In this document: positions 14,701 through 26,100 of the stretch, in pieces
Position numbering within the stretch: the first letter of the stretch is position 1
Layout of the letters: each line of letters starts with the position of its first letter
NCBI GenBank assembly: GCA_013400975.1
Contig: WBMZ01004774.1
Coordinates: 502,861 to 566,860, forward strand
Direction: 5' to 3'
Length of the DNA: 64,000 nucleotides
DNA from: Atrichornis clamosus
Taxonomy: Eukaryota; Chordata; Aves; Passeriformes; Menuridae
The notes under the pieces: model-generated
What the model saw: the letters and a program-made list of their open reading frames with translations, nothing else
What the model was told of the DNA's origin: nothing
Databases searched by the model: none
Translations under genes and position numbers: made by a program

Positions 14701-17189
14701 ATATGCCAAAATCTCTTCCTAGGACAGAGCTTCTTCTTAGCACAGAGCTTTAGCAGACAACAACTTTGGCCAAGGAGGAATGATTATGGCATTGTCTGAT
14801 CTATTAGTATTTCAGACATAGGTGTGAGTTGGCTTTGAATGTGGATAGCAGCATTTTTATCTCCTCTTTCATCTTTCTAGTTTGCTCCAAATATTGAACA
14901 ACAGTACTAGCTGAAAATACAGCATATAGTCTACTAAACCATGTCCAAAATTTACAATTGGTTAACAAATAGTAAATAGATACATCATCTTAATCATCAG
15001 ACTCTATAGTCTGGAGTCTCATTTTCCTTTTCGCAGTTCCTAGTCGCAATTGTATTTTTGCTATGGCCTGCAAAGCAGAAAGCAGATTTCCAGCTAGGCA
15101 AAGAGCAGAACACAGCCCTAGAAAGCAGCAGCTCTGCTCCCTCTAGAGGGATATATCTCCAGCTGCAGGGTCTTCACTCTCTATCTCGGAACCCATGTGG
15201 TGGACAAGGCTGGAGTTGTGCAGACACGTTTGGAGAGAACAGTCAGTTCAGCTCTGAACAAGGCCACATGCTGCTGCCTGCGCCTCCTGCCAGCACCCAC
15301 TGTGGATGAGGAGAGCTAAATCCTTGGCAGCAGCACAGGGCAGAGCCCAGCATCCTCATTCCATCCAAACTACCCCTTAGGTTATATGACTTGTTCTCCA
15401 CAGCTCCTATGAAAAAAATCCTCACTGATACTTCCTTTCCACCTAAATCTTCTATTACCTTTTGTATATCCTTCATCTCTTCTTTCTTTCCTGCACAGTA
15501 TTTATTTCCCTCCTTGTTTTCCTCTTTTAATTATTTACCTCCTTTACACCCAAACCCCCTCCACATATGAATGTCTATGTGCACAGATGGGATTTCTAGG
15601 ACAGTCAGTGTATAATTTTCCACAAACACTGTTATTTTAAAACTAACTCGATCATCTCAATCAAAGGGGCATAAATTTAAAAAATATTTTACTAAATTTT
15701 TTTTCAGTCTTAAAACTAGCTCTCCATTAAAGTTGATACGTCTTATAAGCAGCATATTCAGTCCCCCCCTTTTGCCAATAATTTTATTTTGCTGATATAG
15801 CCCTATTAGTAGTGAGGTATGTGAGGTGTGCACATCATTCCTGGTTTCTTACATGGACATTTGTCAGCAAATTTTATGCCCAGATGTCTTGTCAATTAAA
15901 TTCTTGTCATTAAATAACGAGTTAAATTTAGTTAAAAATATTACACCTGTTCAGAGTCCTCTGTCTGTTTTTATTTCTTTGCAATTACTTTTATGGTTTT
16001 AAACGATGTCTCTGTCTCCTCACACTGTGTGAAAGATCTATACAGATGGAAGATAGTGACTATAAAAGGAAAGCTACTGTTAGGATAGAGGCATTGGAAA
16101 GATAGAGGAAAAATAGCAATTCTTACTGTCCTTGTGCATTTCTGTAATACTGTGGCTTTTCTTAAAGTTCGGTGCATCTTGAAAAGTTCTATCATGGTGT
16201 GATTTTATTGTTATTTCCATGAACTGGGGTTATTGGTTCCTCCTCTCATGTCCAAAATAGGTAAGCACGTTTTCATCAGTTGTATGTATGGCATCCCTGT
16301 GCAGCAAGATGCTAATTTTTGCGTGCTTCCTACTCCTTTTAATAAGGACTAACTTGTTGATTCCTAACTGTGGACAACTAGACAAGTTTGGAGTTGTCTT
16401 TGATTGCAAACATTTTGATTTTGAGTGATGTGCTGACAGAAACACATTTGCATTAGCTGATCTGCAAGAAATGTTGGAGGAGCGGTGAGACTACTGCTGT
16501 GCTTTCAGGAGAAAAGCAAGGCAGCCTTCCGTTATTAATGAATTTTTTTAAGCTTCCACTTGTGTCTTAGAGATAAACTTCTAGAGATGAGCAGTTATTC
16601 TGACCACAAAATAAAAGAAAGAACACTTAAAATAAGCATTGGTTTGTGTCATATACTTTGTGTTTTAGAAAGGTGGCTCATAAAAATTGTCAGCTTACAT
16701 AGCTGTCAGTTCAGCTGACCAACCTGACAGGAGTGCTGCCCCGTGGTCCCTCTGCTTGGAGATATACATTTCAAGCACATGGTAATATGTAACTCATAGG
16801 TGTGTAAAGTCATAATAGAGCATTTCATCACATCTAAATAAGGGTAGGTGCATGCTGTCTGAACAGTTAACCATTGAGAACATTGAATACGAGACATTTG
16901 ACACTAATTTTACTGGTCAAATCCTCCCCTGGAAGAAGTCTGCCCTGACAAGCCACTCACGAGGTCCCTTTTGCAGAGGGAGCCTGGCTTGATGGGTCGT
17001 CGCGTAAGCTACTTGACATTTGTCCCCAGTCAGACCGGATGCCACATGAAAAATTTACTCAGGCACGGGGCTCCCAGGAATAAACATTTCTCTGGTGTTG
17101 CTCACCAGGGACTCGGCAAGGTGAGCGGAACTCCAACTTGTCACGGATGCTCTGTTCTGACAAACATAAGTAGATGCTAATGGCTAAAT

Positions 17190-17470
17190 CGTGACAGAAT
17201 AAAGTCCCACAACCATATGGCTAATTGCCACAACAATATCTTCAGTGTTATTAATCAAGTTTTCATAGTGTGCCATGATAATTGGAATAATTAGAAACAG
17301 CATAGGCATTGCTTGCCTCTGCCGCATATAGTGCAGACAGGGACCTGGAACAACCACAATTGCACTTTCTGTGCAGCGTTGTTTAGTGCTTTCCTTTCCA
17401 GCAAATACTGTGGTTAATTAATGAATTAGCTGTTTGCCACCAGAGTGTTTTATTGCTAGCAGGGCTTCTT
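17190..17470. promoter_or_regulatory. Possible conserved noncoding block
   Basis: This block has several homeodomain-type cores: 'gttattaatcaag', 'ggaataattag' and 'ggttaattaatgaattagc' near 17411-17430. There is no repeat signature and no convincing open frame. The dense TAAT content and balanced composition resemble developmental enhancers. Function and conservation are inferred from texture only. Confidence 0.25.
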
Positions 17471-18807
17471 CAGGGGCACGTACCTAACTAAATGAGACCA
17501 CTAAGCCCTTGTGCATCTCTGAAAAGATGCAGAATTCCCATAAGGCTGCAGCTACACAACACAAAACTTCACCAGTCAGAGGTACTTTTGTTTCACAAAA
17601 GTTGAAACTATATCCCTGTACATACAGAAAGGATAAAACAAATTGAGAGCGTGCATTTTTTTGCTTAACCTTTTAAATGAAAGCAAGACTCTGGATAACA
17701 ATGGTGCAATTAATTTACCAGGCAAAAGAAGTTAACTCTTACGTGCCTTACCCTGCTCAGTAATGGAATTGGGCTCCAGACATATATCCTGCCTTTGAAC
17801 TAAGGTTGTAAATAAAGTGGTGGTTCTAAGACTGTTATTTACACTAAGCAGCTAAATCATCATTTTGTGTGCTACCTATTAGAACAGCCTGTCTTGAATC
17901 TTTCAGGAGTACGACAGCAGGGAGGGAACACTTGTGTTTCCTCAGTGCATGCATCAACATGTAGTTGAGTGGTCACTAAAACTGGCAGATTGATGATGAT
18001 GACTCCTTTCACTGGATGTATGAAGGCATTTAGCCAGACTAATAGATTGAAATGGACTGCTGCATGTATGGCCTCTGAACAGCTTCTTAATTTAGTTTTA
18101 GAGCATACAATAGATGTAATATTGAATTCAGTGATGATATAAATCTTCTCTCCTCATTTAAAAAATAAATAAATTTCTTCTCTGGAGTAGAGATCCACAA
18201 AGAGATTTTGAAATACTGTATACTTACTATAAAGATTTTTGCAGTTCAGGTGGTAGGTAGGAATTCTGTCCATTTTGGGTTTATTGCTTTTTAATTTTGA
18301 CTCTCGGAGGGAAAGCATCGAGTAGATTTTTGCATTTGTTTTGGTATCTTATTATCTCTACACATTTATCTTACTAGTGTATTGGCAAGGGTTTTATTTA
18401 TCTGTGGTAGTCGAGTTTTGCCTGTGTTCATATTCAGGGTAGTTAGGAGGAATTTTCCAAATACTAAAATAAGGCTTTGCAAAAGGTATGTTTCGTAAGA
18501 TTTTGTTGATGTTAATAGTGTTCATTACTGATGCCTGTTCTATTCTGAGCATGACTGCCAAATAACAAGCTTTTTATTTTCTTCATATCAAAGTATCACA
18601 ATTTCAATTTCTTCTGCTTTAAGCCCAACTGGAAGATTATCACTTTGTAAAGGCCATGTCCTTTTATTTCAGATATGTTTGACATATATTCATGCATTTT
18701 TATGAGATAAAGGAGGCAATCTGATATATAATTTAATTAGCTCAAAGTTACTGGTTTAGTTTATAATTCATATTCTTGGATATATTGCCATGCTTAATTT
18801 TGCCACG

Positions 18808-19843
18808 TGTTATGACCCGCCCCGGAAGGCAAGAGTAACAGAGTTTCCTGTTAATAGATCCCTAGGGGTGGATTAGAGTGAAATGACAATGAATGACCAG
18901 TTTTTATAGAGATAGATATATATAGATATATAGATATATAGATATATAGATATATATTTATGGCAGGTTTATTGTAGAATGATTTGGTAGCAATGGAAAG
19001 GAGGTACGGAGCCATTTTGGTTATTGTCTACAGAAATGAAACAATATAAAAATATAAATATATTGCTTAAGAAAGCATATAAGGAAAAGATGGAGAAAGA
19101 AAGGATGAGAGTAGATAGTGGAGAGAAAAGACATCACCACCCATTGATCCAGCATCCCATTGGTCAAGGTGATGGTCACAGACTTTATCCATCACAGGTA
19201 GGGGAAGCCCACCAAACACAGACTTCAATGGGTTAAGATACCTTCAGGTTCAGGTACCTCCCCAGGGGGGACTTTTACACTGTCAGTTCCAACACTGTGG
19301 ACCATGCACAGTCCTCTCCTGGAAGGCCCCAGAAATGAGTCTGGGGGCCCTTCAGGAGTCTTTGATGGTTTGTGACACCTTCTAAGACGTGACAGCTGCC
19401 TCTCACGCCAGTTGAGCCAATTATGCCCCACAAGGAGGGATGAACACCTTCAGGCTCACGTGCGAATGTGAGTGTCCTGATACCTTCCCCGGGTGCGGAG
19501 TTTTACACCTGAGACAGCTGTCTGAGGGAGGACATTGGAATAACAAAAGGCATTATCCCACCTCAGCAGGAGCTGCTTCTTATGGGCCTTTTCCCATATC
19601 TGGCTCAAACCCAGCTTATTACTAAGCAAAGGTTGGCTTGTCATGGTCCTACTCTGGTGGTGGGTGCTCACCCCTCCGCACCTGGGCTGCTCCTATGCAG
19701 ATCAGAGGTTTCACCACCAAACATCCAAAAACTTTCCTCATCGCCTTCAGGTGAGGGGTGCAAACCTGGCTCAGCAAAGCACCTGCTGCTTCTGCATATG
19801 ACCGATTGTTTGAGTCATTAACCTGTTACATTTCAGTCTCACA
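18808..19843 (-). repeat. ERV LTR (3' LTR of the first element)
   Basis: On the minus strand it begins TGTGAGACTG and ends near GGTCATAACA, giving the usual TG...CA ends. A minus-strand AATAAA polyadenylation signal lies at 18968-18973, about 160 bases from the 3' end, which fixes the orientation. An 8-bp tandem repeat (unit gatatata) occupies 18911-18957. Immediately upstream on the minus strand is a purine-rich stretch (about 19844-19853) that could be the decayed polypurine tract. Along most of its length it aligns to the LTR at 56185-57241. Confidence 0.85.
18911..18957. repeat. 8-bp tandem repeat (gatatata) in LTR
   Basis: Several tandem copies of an 8-base unit gatatata lie between the polyadenylation signal and the 3' end of the LTR. 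The homologous position of the other LTR holds a (TG)11 run instead. Confidence 0.85.
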
Positions 19844-21100
19844 CCACCCCGTGGCTCAAACACTCAGTTATTTGTCTTCTACTGCAGTTTATTCCAAATC
19901 TTCTATGGTGGTGATTTTCACATAGCAGACAGAAGGGGGAAAGAGAAGAAAGAGAAAGAAGAGGGATAGTACAAATCATCGTCAAATACAATGTGATTAC
20001 CAAAATGAAGAGTACAACAGTAAGCATCAGGATAATAATCACAGGGTGTGATTAGGTTGTTAAAATCACATCTCTTAATATTAACGAAATTGCAAACACA
20101 AAAAATTAGGATGACTACTCGTACCTTCAACGAGGCCATCTGAGTAAAAGTTCTTGTGCAAAATACAAAAAAAAATTTTATCATACAAAAGGTTCTCATG
20201 CAAACACATCCTTCCACCAGGCCCATACACTGTACTCCAGGGAATAGGAGTGGCATTTCATGATGTAATGTCTAGTGGTTGATATCATGTTTGGTTCCAT
20301 AAATGGTTCCAGGTAGAGTTACATGGGAGTTGGTAAAAAGCTTTCTTGTATTCTCTCCATGTTCTGTTTACGGTCCCCCTCTGTCCCTCCTTCTGGTCTA
20401 GGAAGGGGAACTCAACAACTCCCCATGTGACGTTTTCTTTTATTAAGATTATTTAGTTGACTCATTAATATCTCCAGAAAATGCAGCCAGATCATCATAA
20501 ATCTAAAGCCTTCCAAGGCAAAAGTGGGAAGGTTAATAAATGTTCTTGATTCATATGATTCCAAATACTCACAAATCCTTGGTACCAGCTCCCAGTCTAA
20601 ATTTGGTTGAATTCCCTGATTCACAATTGATTGAGACAAAATTCTGCATCCCTAAGGGGAAAAAAAAAAGCTTTTCCCACACTTGTTTTCCAGTAGAAAG
20701 ACAAAATAATATATAATCCTACTAATATTTGGTCTTGCAATAAGTTGCTTGTGATAAAAACACAAATAACAAAAATTAATAAACTGATAATGCAAGCAAT
20801 ATGGGGGCAGCTTGATCTCATCTGATAACAGGTTCCTATAAAAAGAAAAGGGTAAATTTCACCTACTACAGACAGGTCGTTAAAAAGAGGGGATCCATGA
20901 AAACCTAAAAATGTCTTTGTTATCAGCTGAATTTTCTGTTACGCCAAAAAACACCCGTGATGGGGAAGCAGGATTAGAGAGAAAGAAAAGACTGACATGG
21001 ATTGCTATGCCAGTGGTACATTCACAACAGACATCTTGCCTTGTTGGTTTGAGTACAATGTGGAGCAGTTCCATTACAGGACATGGGCAGATAGCTTCTG
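19844..21100 (-). pseudogene. ERV 3' internal region, env-like remnant
   Basis: No intact gene remains. On the minus strand near 20042-19960 a frame encodes a strongly hydrophobic run of about 20 residues (rich in Ile, Leu and Val), followed by a short Cys-containing tail. Upstream frames contain further hydrophobic stretches (about 20800-20740) and short Asn-X-Ser/Thr motifs near 20300 and 21060. Position directly before the 3' LTR and these properties suggest the transmembrane and surface parts of an env gene, broken by stops and frameshifts. I could not recognise a specific env family, so an unrelated 3' accessory frame is possible. Confidence 0.4.
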
Positions 21101-22959
21101 AAGAATTTAAAAGAAGTTAAATCTCCTGAAATTTTTAAAATGTTTTACTTAGCATACCAGAAGAAAAGTTCAGTTGGTTTTACATTTCACTACAGGGTAA
21201 CACAAAGATGGTTCAGTTGTAGATTCCATTTTTTTATGGACAGAAAAGACACTTTATTTAATTATGTAAGGGAAGTCTCTAAGATAGGTTATAAACTTCA
21301 TAGTATTTTATCAGTACTTTGTTTAGAGCTATGAACAAAATTATCTCTCTTCCCTTTATTTTAAAATACATGTGTTTTTGATTAAGTCATGTCCAAGTGG
21401 ATTCTACAGAAAAATGTAGTAATACTATAGAAGATCAGACAATATGGAACAATAAAATGTTATAGACTCCTTTTAAAGAGAGATTGTACAAAAGGATCGT
21501 ATCTTTTAAGCCTACTGCATACATCTTGAATCAATGGATAAAGCTATTAGCAAATTTATTTTATCATCTTAAGAACTGTGCTTTAATTGCAACACTTGAG
21601 AGTTGTTTTTCTAATATAATTTCTCCACTTTAAAACCAAATTTAATCATTGCTGTTTAAAAATGGAAAAGTTGTGGGGGTGGAGTTCCTAATTGCTAATA
21701 GCTGATATCAGTAGGAACTTCACTAATTTAGAAGTGCCTCTTTTGTTTCAATAGGTTTATTGCAGCAAACAGTGTTTAAAATCATTCACCTGTAATTATT
21801 TTTGTTAAAAAAAAGAAAATGTTTTTGCTACTCTGCAGTGATTTTCAAAACAAAATGCATGTGCATCACCGCTATTGAGGACTGTAGGTTTTAATTGCAC
21901 AGAGGCAAAGAACAGTAAGAATTCAATAGGCACACCTTCAGGTTCTTCTATTTGTCTCTTACAGATATTGGTCATTATGTCTGGGGTTTACATATGTACC
22001 AGAGATGAAGTCCCATACTCTGTGCACTTAAGGGCTTCAAAGGGTTTTTTCCAGTATAATGTAGCACTCCCCTCTCTTCATTCTGGTTTGTCACCATAAT
22101 TTTATCACACTGAACCTTGCTTTTTAGATCTGAACGTTGCCTGAGCTGTTTAAATTTAGTTGTTTCACAGAAACATAGCAATATTCTTCAGTCTTTTTCC
22201 TTTGAATAAAAGCACAGTTTAGCCCAGATAACTGCTAAATAAGTCACAGTATGGCAGCTAAACCTTTCATGTTGTAACCTCCGTGTTTTGGCCAAAGTAA
22301 AAAATGTGTGCCGTGGCTTTGATCTGTGATATTTGATGTCAGCTTGACTCACCTTTTTTTAAAAATCATGACAGATGTCTAGAACTTCTGTCCTTCAAAA
22401 AAATCAGCAGTGGCTGAAAGAATGTTAGCTACTTTATTGTGATCACTCTTCCTGTAGGTAACTACTGGAGTACTGGAGCAGTTTTATTCACCCTTCACAC
22501 TAACGAATGGTCAGTAAATTGTTAGAGTCCAGTAACTGGATGTTGTGTGTGCTGCACACACAGCCTGACAATGTCAGTGCAACGCGTGGAATAGCTTAGT
22601 AACTATTACTATGCCTTTATAAAGTGTTATGTGTAGGAATTACTAAAATTGAAGTATTTTAACTTACAATGTTTAGGAGGAATGCAAAGAAACTGAACAG
22701 TGTACTCTTCTCCCACTGCAGAGAGTTTCTTATATTGAATGCTACATTCAGTGCAAGTCTCTGATCACTTAGAGTTACATCCACAATATAAATTCCCACC
22801 TAAAGGTCCAGTTGCTCCCATCTGTCCTGCTGAAAAATTAGGAAACTTCTTTCTGTTTTCTCTTCTAAACAGATTCAAGTTTCTAGCTCTGTTTTTGAAA
22901 TTTATAGTGTTTCAGAAAAGCCAGTTGCTGACCACTCCTGATTATTTTCTTATCCTTCA

Positions 22960-23112
22960 CGTGCCTGGAAATGGTTTCCAGGATTAGCTGCTTCATCACC
23001 TTTGCAGAGATCAAGGTGAGGCTGACAGGCCTGTAGTTCCTTGGGTGCTTCTTAACCTTTTTGAGGATAGGAGTGACATGTGTTTGGCTTTTTTCATTGT
23101 CCTGGCTTAAGA
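22960..23112 (-). mobile_element. CR1 LINE reverse-transcriptase fragment
   Basis: Read on the minus strand, this short piece has the CR1 ORF2 stretch that includes a Pro-rich 'NYRPVSL'-type motif and the following 'GK..E..I' region (plus-strand marks: 'cctggaaatggtttccagga' and 'gaggctgacaggcctgtagt'). It is an internal fragment truncated at both ends and antisense to TBC1D5. It has no coding function. Confidence 0.85.
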
Positions 23113-26100
23113 CAGCAATAAGTGCTTTTGCAGAGAAGGGTAAATTACAGTAAGAAGAAAAGGTAATTATTAGGAATTCAATTTCTAGAAAGAAAAACCT
23201 TCATTAATAAGGAAATGCAAAGAGTTTTCGAAGAACACAAAGAATTTTTCTTGAATGCAAAACTGAGTAATCTTTACCAGTAATCTGAAAGAAACCAAAT
23301 GGGAAAGGAAATATTCCACACAAGAACTAGATGCTCATGTCCCTTATTAGTAAAAATAAAATTCAAGGTATTTGTTTTAAGGAGAGACACTAGTCTGTGT
23401 TTGATAAGGTAGTTGCTATTTAAAAAGTCCAGGATATGTGGAGTAGGGGGAAGTTTCAATAGAACAAATCAAAACCTTTTTCCCAAGCGGAAAGAAGGCA
23501 ACAAAGTAAACTATGTACAGTTTTTGTTCACCACTTAGCCTAAATTTGCGTAGATTTATATTAATAAATGAATGCTTATTATCATTATTTTTTAATTTTA
23601 AATGCTTTTTTTCTGACAGGAAGATTTATGGTAGATTTGAAACCCATATAATCCGTAATGTAAATGCCTGGTTTCATTTTTATTTGAATTGTTTTCAAAC
23701 ACAGAAATTTTATCTTTGCATTAAGAGCCCCATGTCTAAGCTGTGGAACAGAAAGCTTGTGGATATTACGATTTTTAAAGTTGAGGGGATTTTAATATAA
23801 CTGTGTAAAACTTAAAACTGTAAGGCTATGACCACAAAACAAACAGAATTTGAAACAGAAAAAGGAAACCAAATAACCTACCATGTATACAGCCAGCAGT
23901 AGGGCCATGATTCGTGTATTTGGTGCAATGATCCACCAAACCTTCACGCAGCCAGTACAGGAGAAGTTGGGTGAATTGAACAGCCTTTGTGGGAGTCCAG
24001 GACAGGACAATGCCTCCTAGATCATGGTCACGTTAGCACAAGTATAGCAGAATAGTACTCCATATACAAGTCTGAAATTACTTAAACAGATCAGGCAGGC
24101 ACACATAAGACGAATCTTTTTATATACTTGCTGCTATCCCTAAGTCTAAGGAGAAGCTGAATGATGTGTTAGATGCTGGCACATACTTTCTCCCTCCTTA
24201 TCACACACACTTTTTTACAATCAGCATGCACTGCTGGAGACAATGTGGTAGAAATCTATAATATTTAAATGTTTTACAGCCTAAGGAAAATCTGATCATC
24301 TTGTCTGCCTTCTCAAATGACAAAGGCCACATAATTTTATCTAATAAATCCAGAATTAACATTTGAATTTATGGTTGAAGTAAAAACATCTTCTAGCAAG
24401 ATGTCTGTTTTCATTCCCTTCACAAGTTAAGTAGATTAAGGCAAAAAATGGAGCATATGCTGTAACAATATCACACTGTACATCATTTATGGGTGGTGTG
24501 CATATGAGGGTATGCCGTGTGTAAAATTCTCAGTGTTTAGATCGAACACATTAGAAGTCTCTGTAAATCCCTGAAAGTCTGGTGAGCTTCCCACATAACT
24601 TCTTAAACCAGTTTTTTGGCTTTATAGGGATTTCACAGGCTTCTTTCTGTTCTGACAAAATATTGGATTTTAATAAGGTTTTGTTTATCTTAGAAATGCC
24701 ATTTTGTTAATTGTGACACTTAGCTGTTTTGCCTTTCTTCTCATCTGTGATCATTAAGAGTTCCTCATGCAGCATAAGCAGTACTGCCCTTCCACAAGAG
24801 CCTTGTAGAAGAGTAGCTGAAAGAAGAAGTTGTAATTCAGGCATGTTTTCTTCTCTGTCTTGTATCATTTGAAGGTTTTATTAACCTATTTAGGACATTT
24901 GATACAAAATCCTGAACCATATAGAGCCACGGGAGTTTTAATAAAAATGAGATTTATTAAGAAAGGAGATGGGGCACTGGAGAAGTGGACTGTGTAACAG
25001 GTCTAAGCTGGAGTGTTGCTAAAGCTTGTCTTGATTGGTCTCCTGCATGTCACTAAAGAAAAAAGTTAACTACCATATACATTCCCTGATTTAACTTGCC
25101 TGTCTCCCCCCTGCCTCTTGCAACTACCAAATGTGGGAGAGTTTCTGTAGTCAAATGTCTTCTTTTGAGGGTGCTTTTACTGTGTGTTTACAGCTCTTTT
25201 TGTTCTTCCTTCTCATCCTTGCAAGTGTTGATGAGCACTGCTGCAGGAATGGTAGCCCCCGTGTAACCCCTGCTGCCTCTGCAGGAGGACGGAGGACGGC
25301 CGCGGTGCCACTCGGCCTTCTTCATCTGCAGTCCACCCACGTCTGTAGAAACACAGACACCTGAAACCACATTGCAGGCATCAAGTCTGCCCAGAGGAGT
25401 GCTTACTGGCTGGCAGAGAACTATTAAAGTCTTCATCTTCTGTATAATTTTAAGTTCTTTTGAAAGTGTTATACAAATGTCGCTCCTCATCCTTCTTCCA
25501 TATCTTATTTTTGAACAAGCAGATCACAGCTCAAGTCTGTCTACCCTTTCTCCTAAATTATTGACCATGACTTTACATAGTAAATTGCACTGGCTACAAA
25601 TGTTTGCTTGAACATAATTCATGACAGAGTTTAAAGAGACAGAGCTTACATATCATTTTCTCAGTTAGTAAACAACTGATGTTAATTTTGGCATTTCTCA
25701 GCTTCCGAGTGCTTAGTTTTGATAAGATGGTGTTCTTTTCAATACTTACAGTCCATTTAAATAATTTTCTTATTAAAAAAAAGGCAGCAAAACTTGCACT
25801 GAAAATGAAATTACATCCTACAAAATCCTGCTGACCCTCCTTTCTCTGAAAGACCCTGACTAGTGAGTCTTGCAAACATTGGAAACCAGAGGAACAGCAT
25901 CCTCTGCCACCACGTCCCCTAAGTGACAGTAGCCATTGCAGGGGATGTTACACACATTTGCCATTTCCCACACAGGAAGGAGGGTGTAGCTGGGATGAAG
26001 CATGGGATGGCAGATGCATTCTTGGGCTTGTGGCAAGAGTTAGGAAGAAACAGAACGTGCTCTGTCGAAATCTTGACTCTGCTGTGTTTAGGTCAAACAA

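Larger units (their letters stand above)
18808..21100 (-). mobile_element. ERVL-like provirus, 3' half with 3' LTR
   Basis: On the minus strand this is the 3' part of a decayed endogenous retrovirus: an internal region from about 21100 down to 19844, then one LTR (19843-18808). The LTR is homologous along its whole length to the LTR at 56185-57241. The internal part lacks any recognisable gag, protease or RT and instead holds frames with hydrophobic segments and Asn-rich glycosylation-like motifs, as expected of an env region. A 41-nt block at 20807-20847 is shared (39 of 41 by eye) with 53598-53638. The 5' limit is uncertain; no second LTR was found. It sits antisense to TBC1D5 in an intron. 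Confidence 0.75.

Noticed and set aside
15038..15151. 14-bp palindrome (tccctctagaggga at 15138-15151) as a binding site
   Set aside because: A single short palindrome without context or partner; expected occasionally by chance.
20911..21120. Sense open frame of 69 codons at the edge of the first ERV
   Set aside because: The minus strand at this place fits env-like content better; the sense frame shows no domain.
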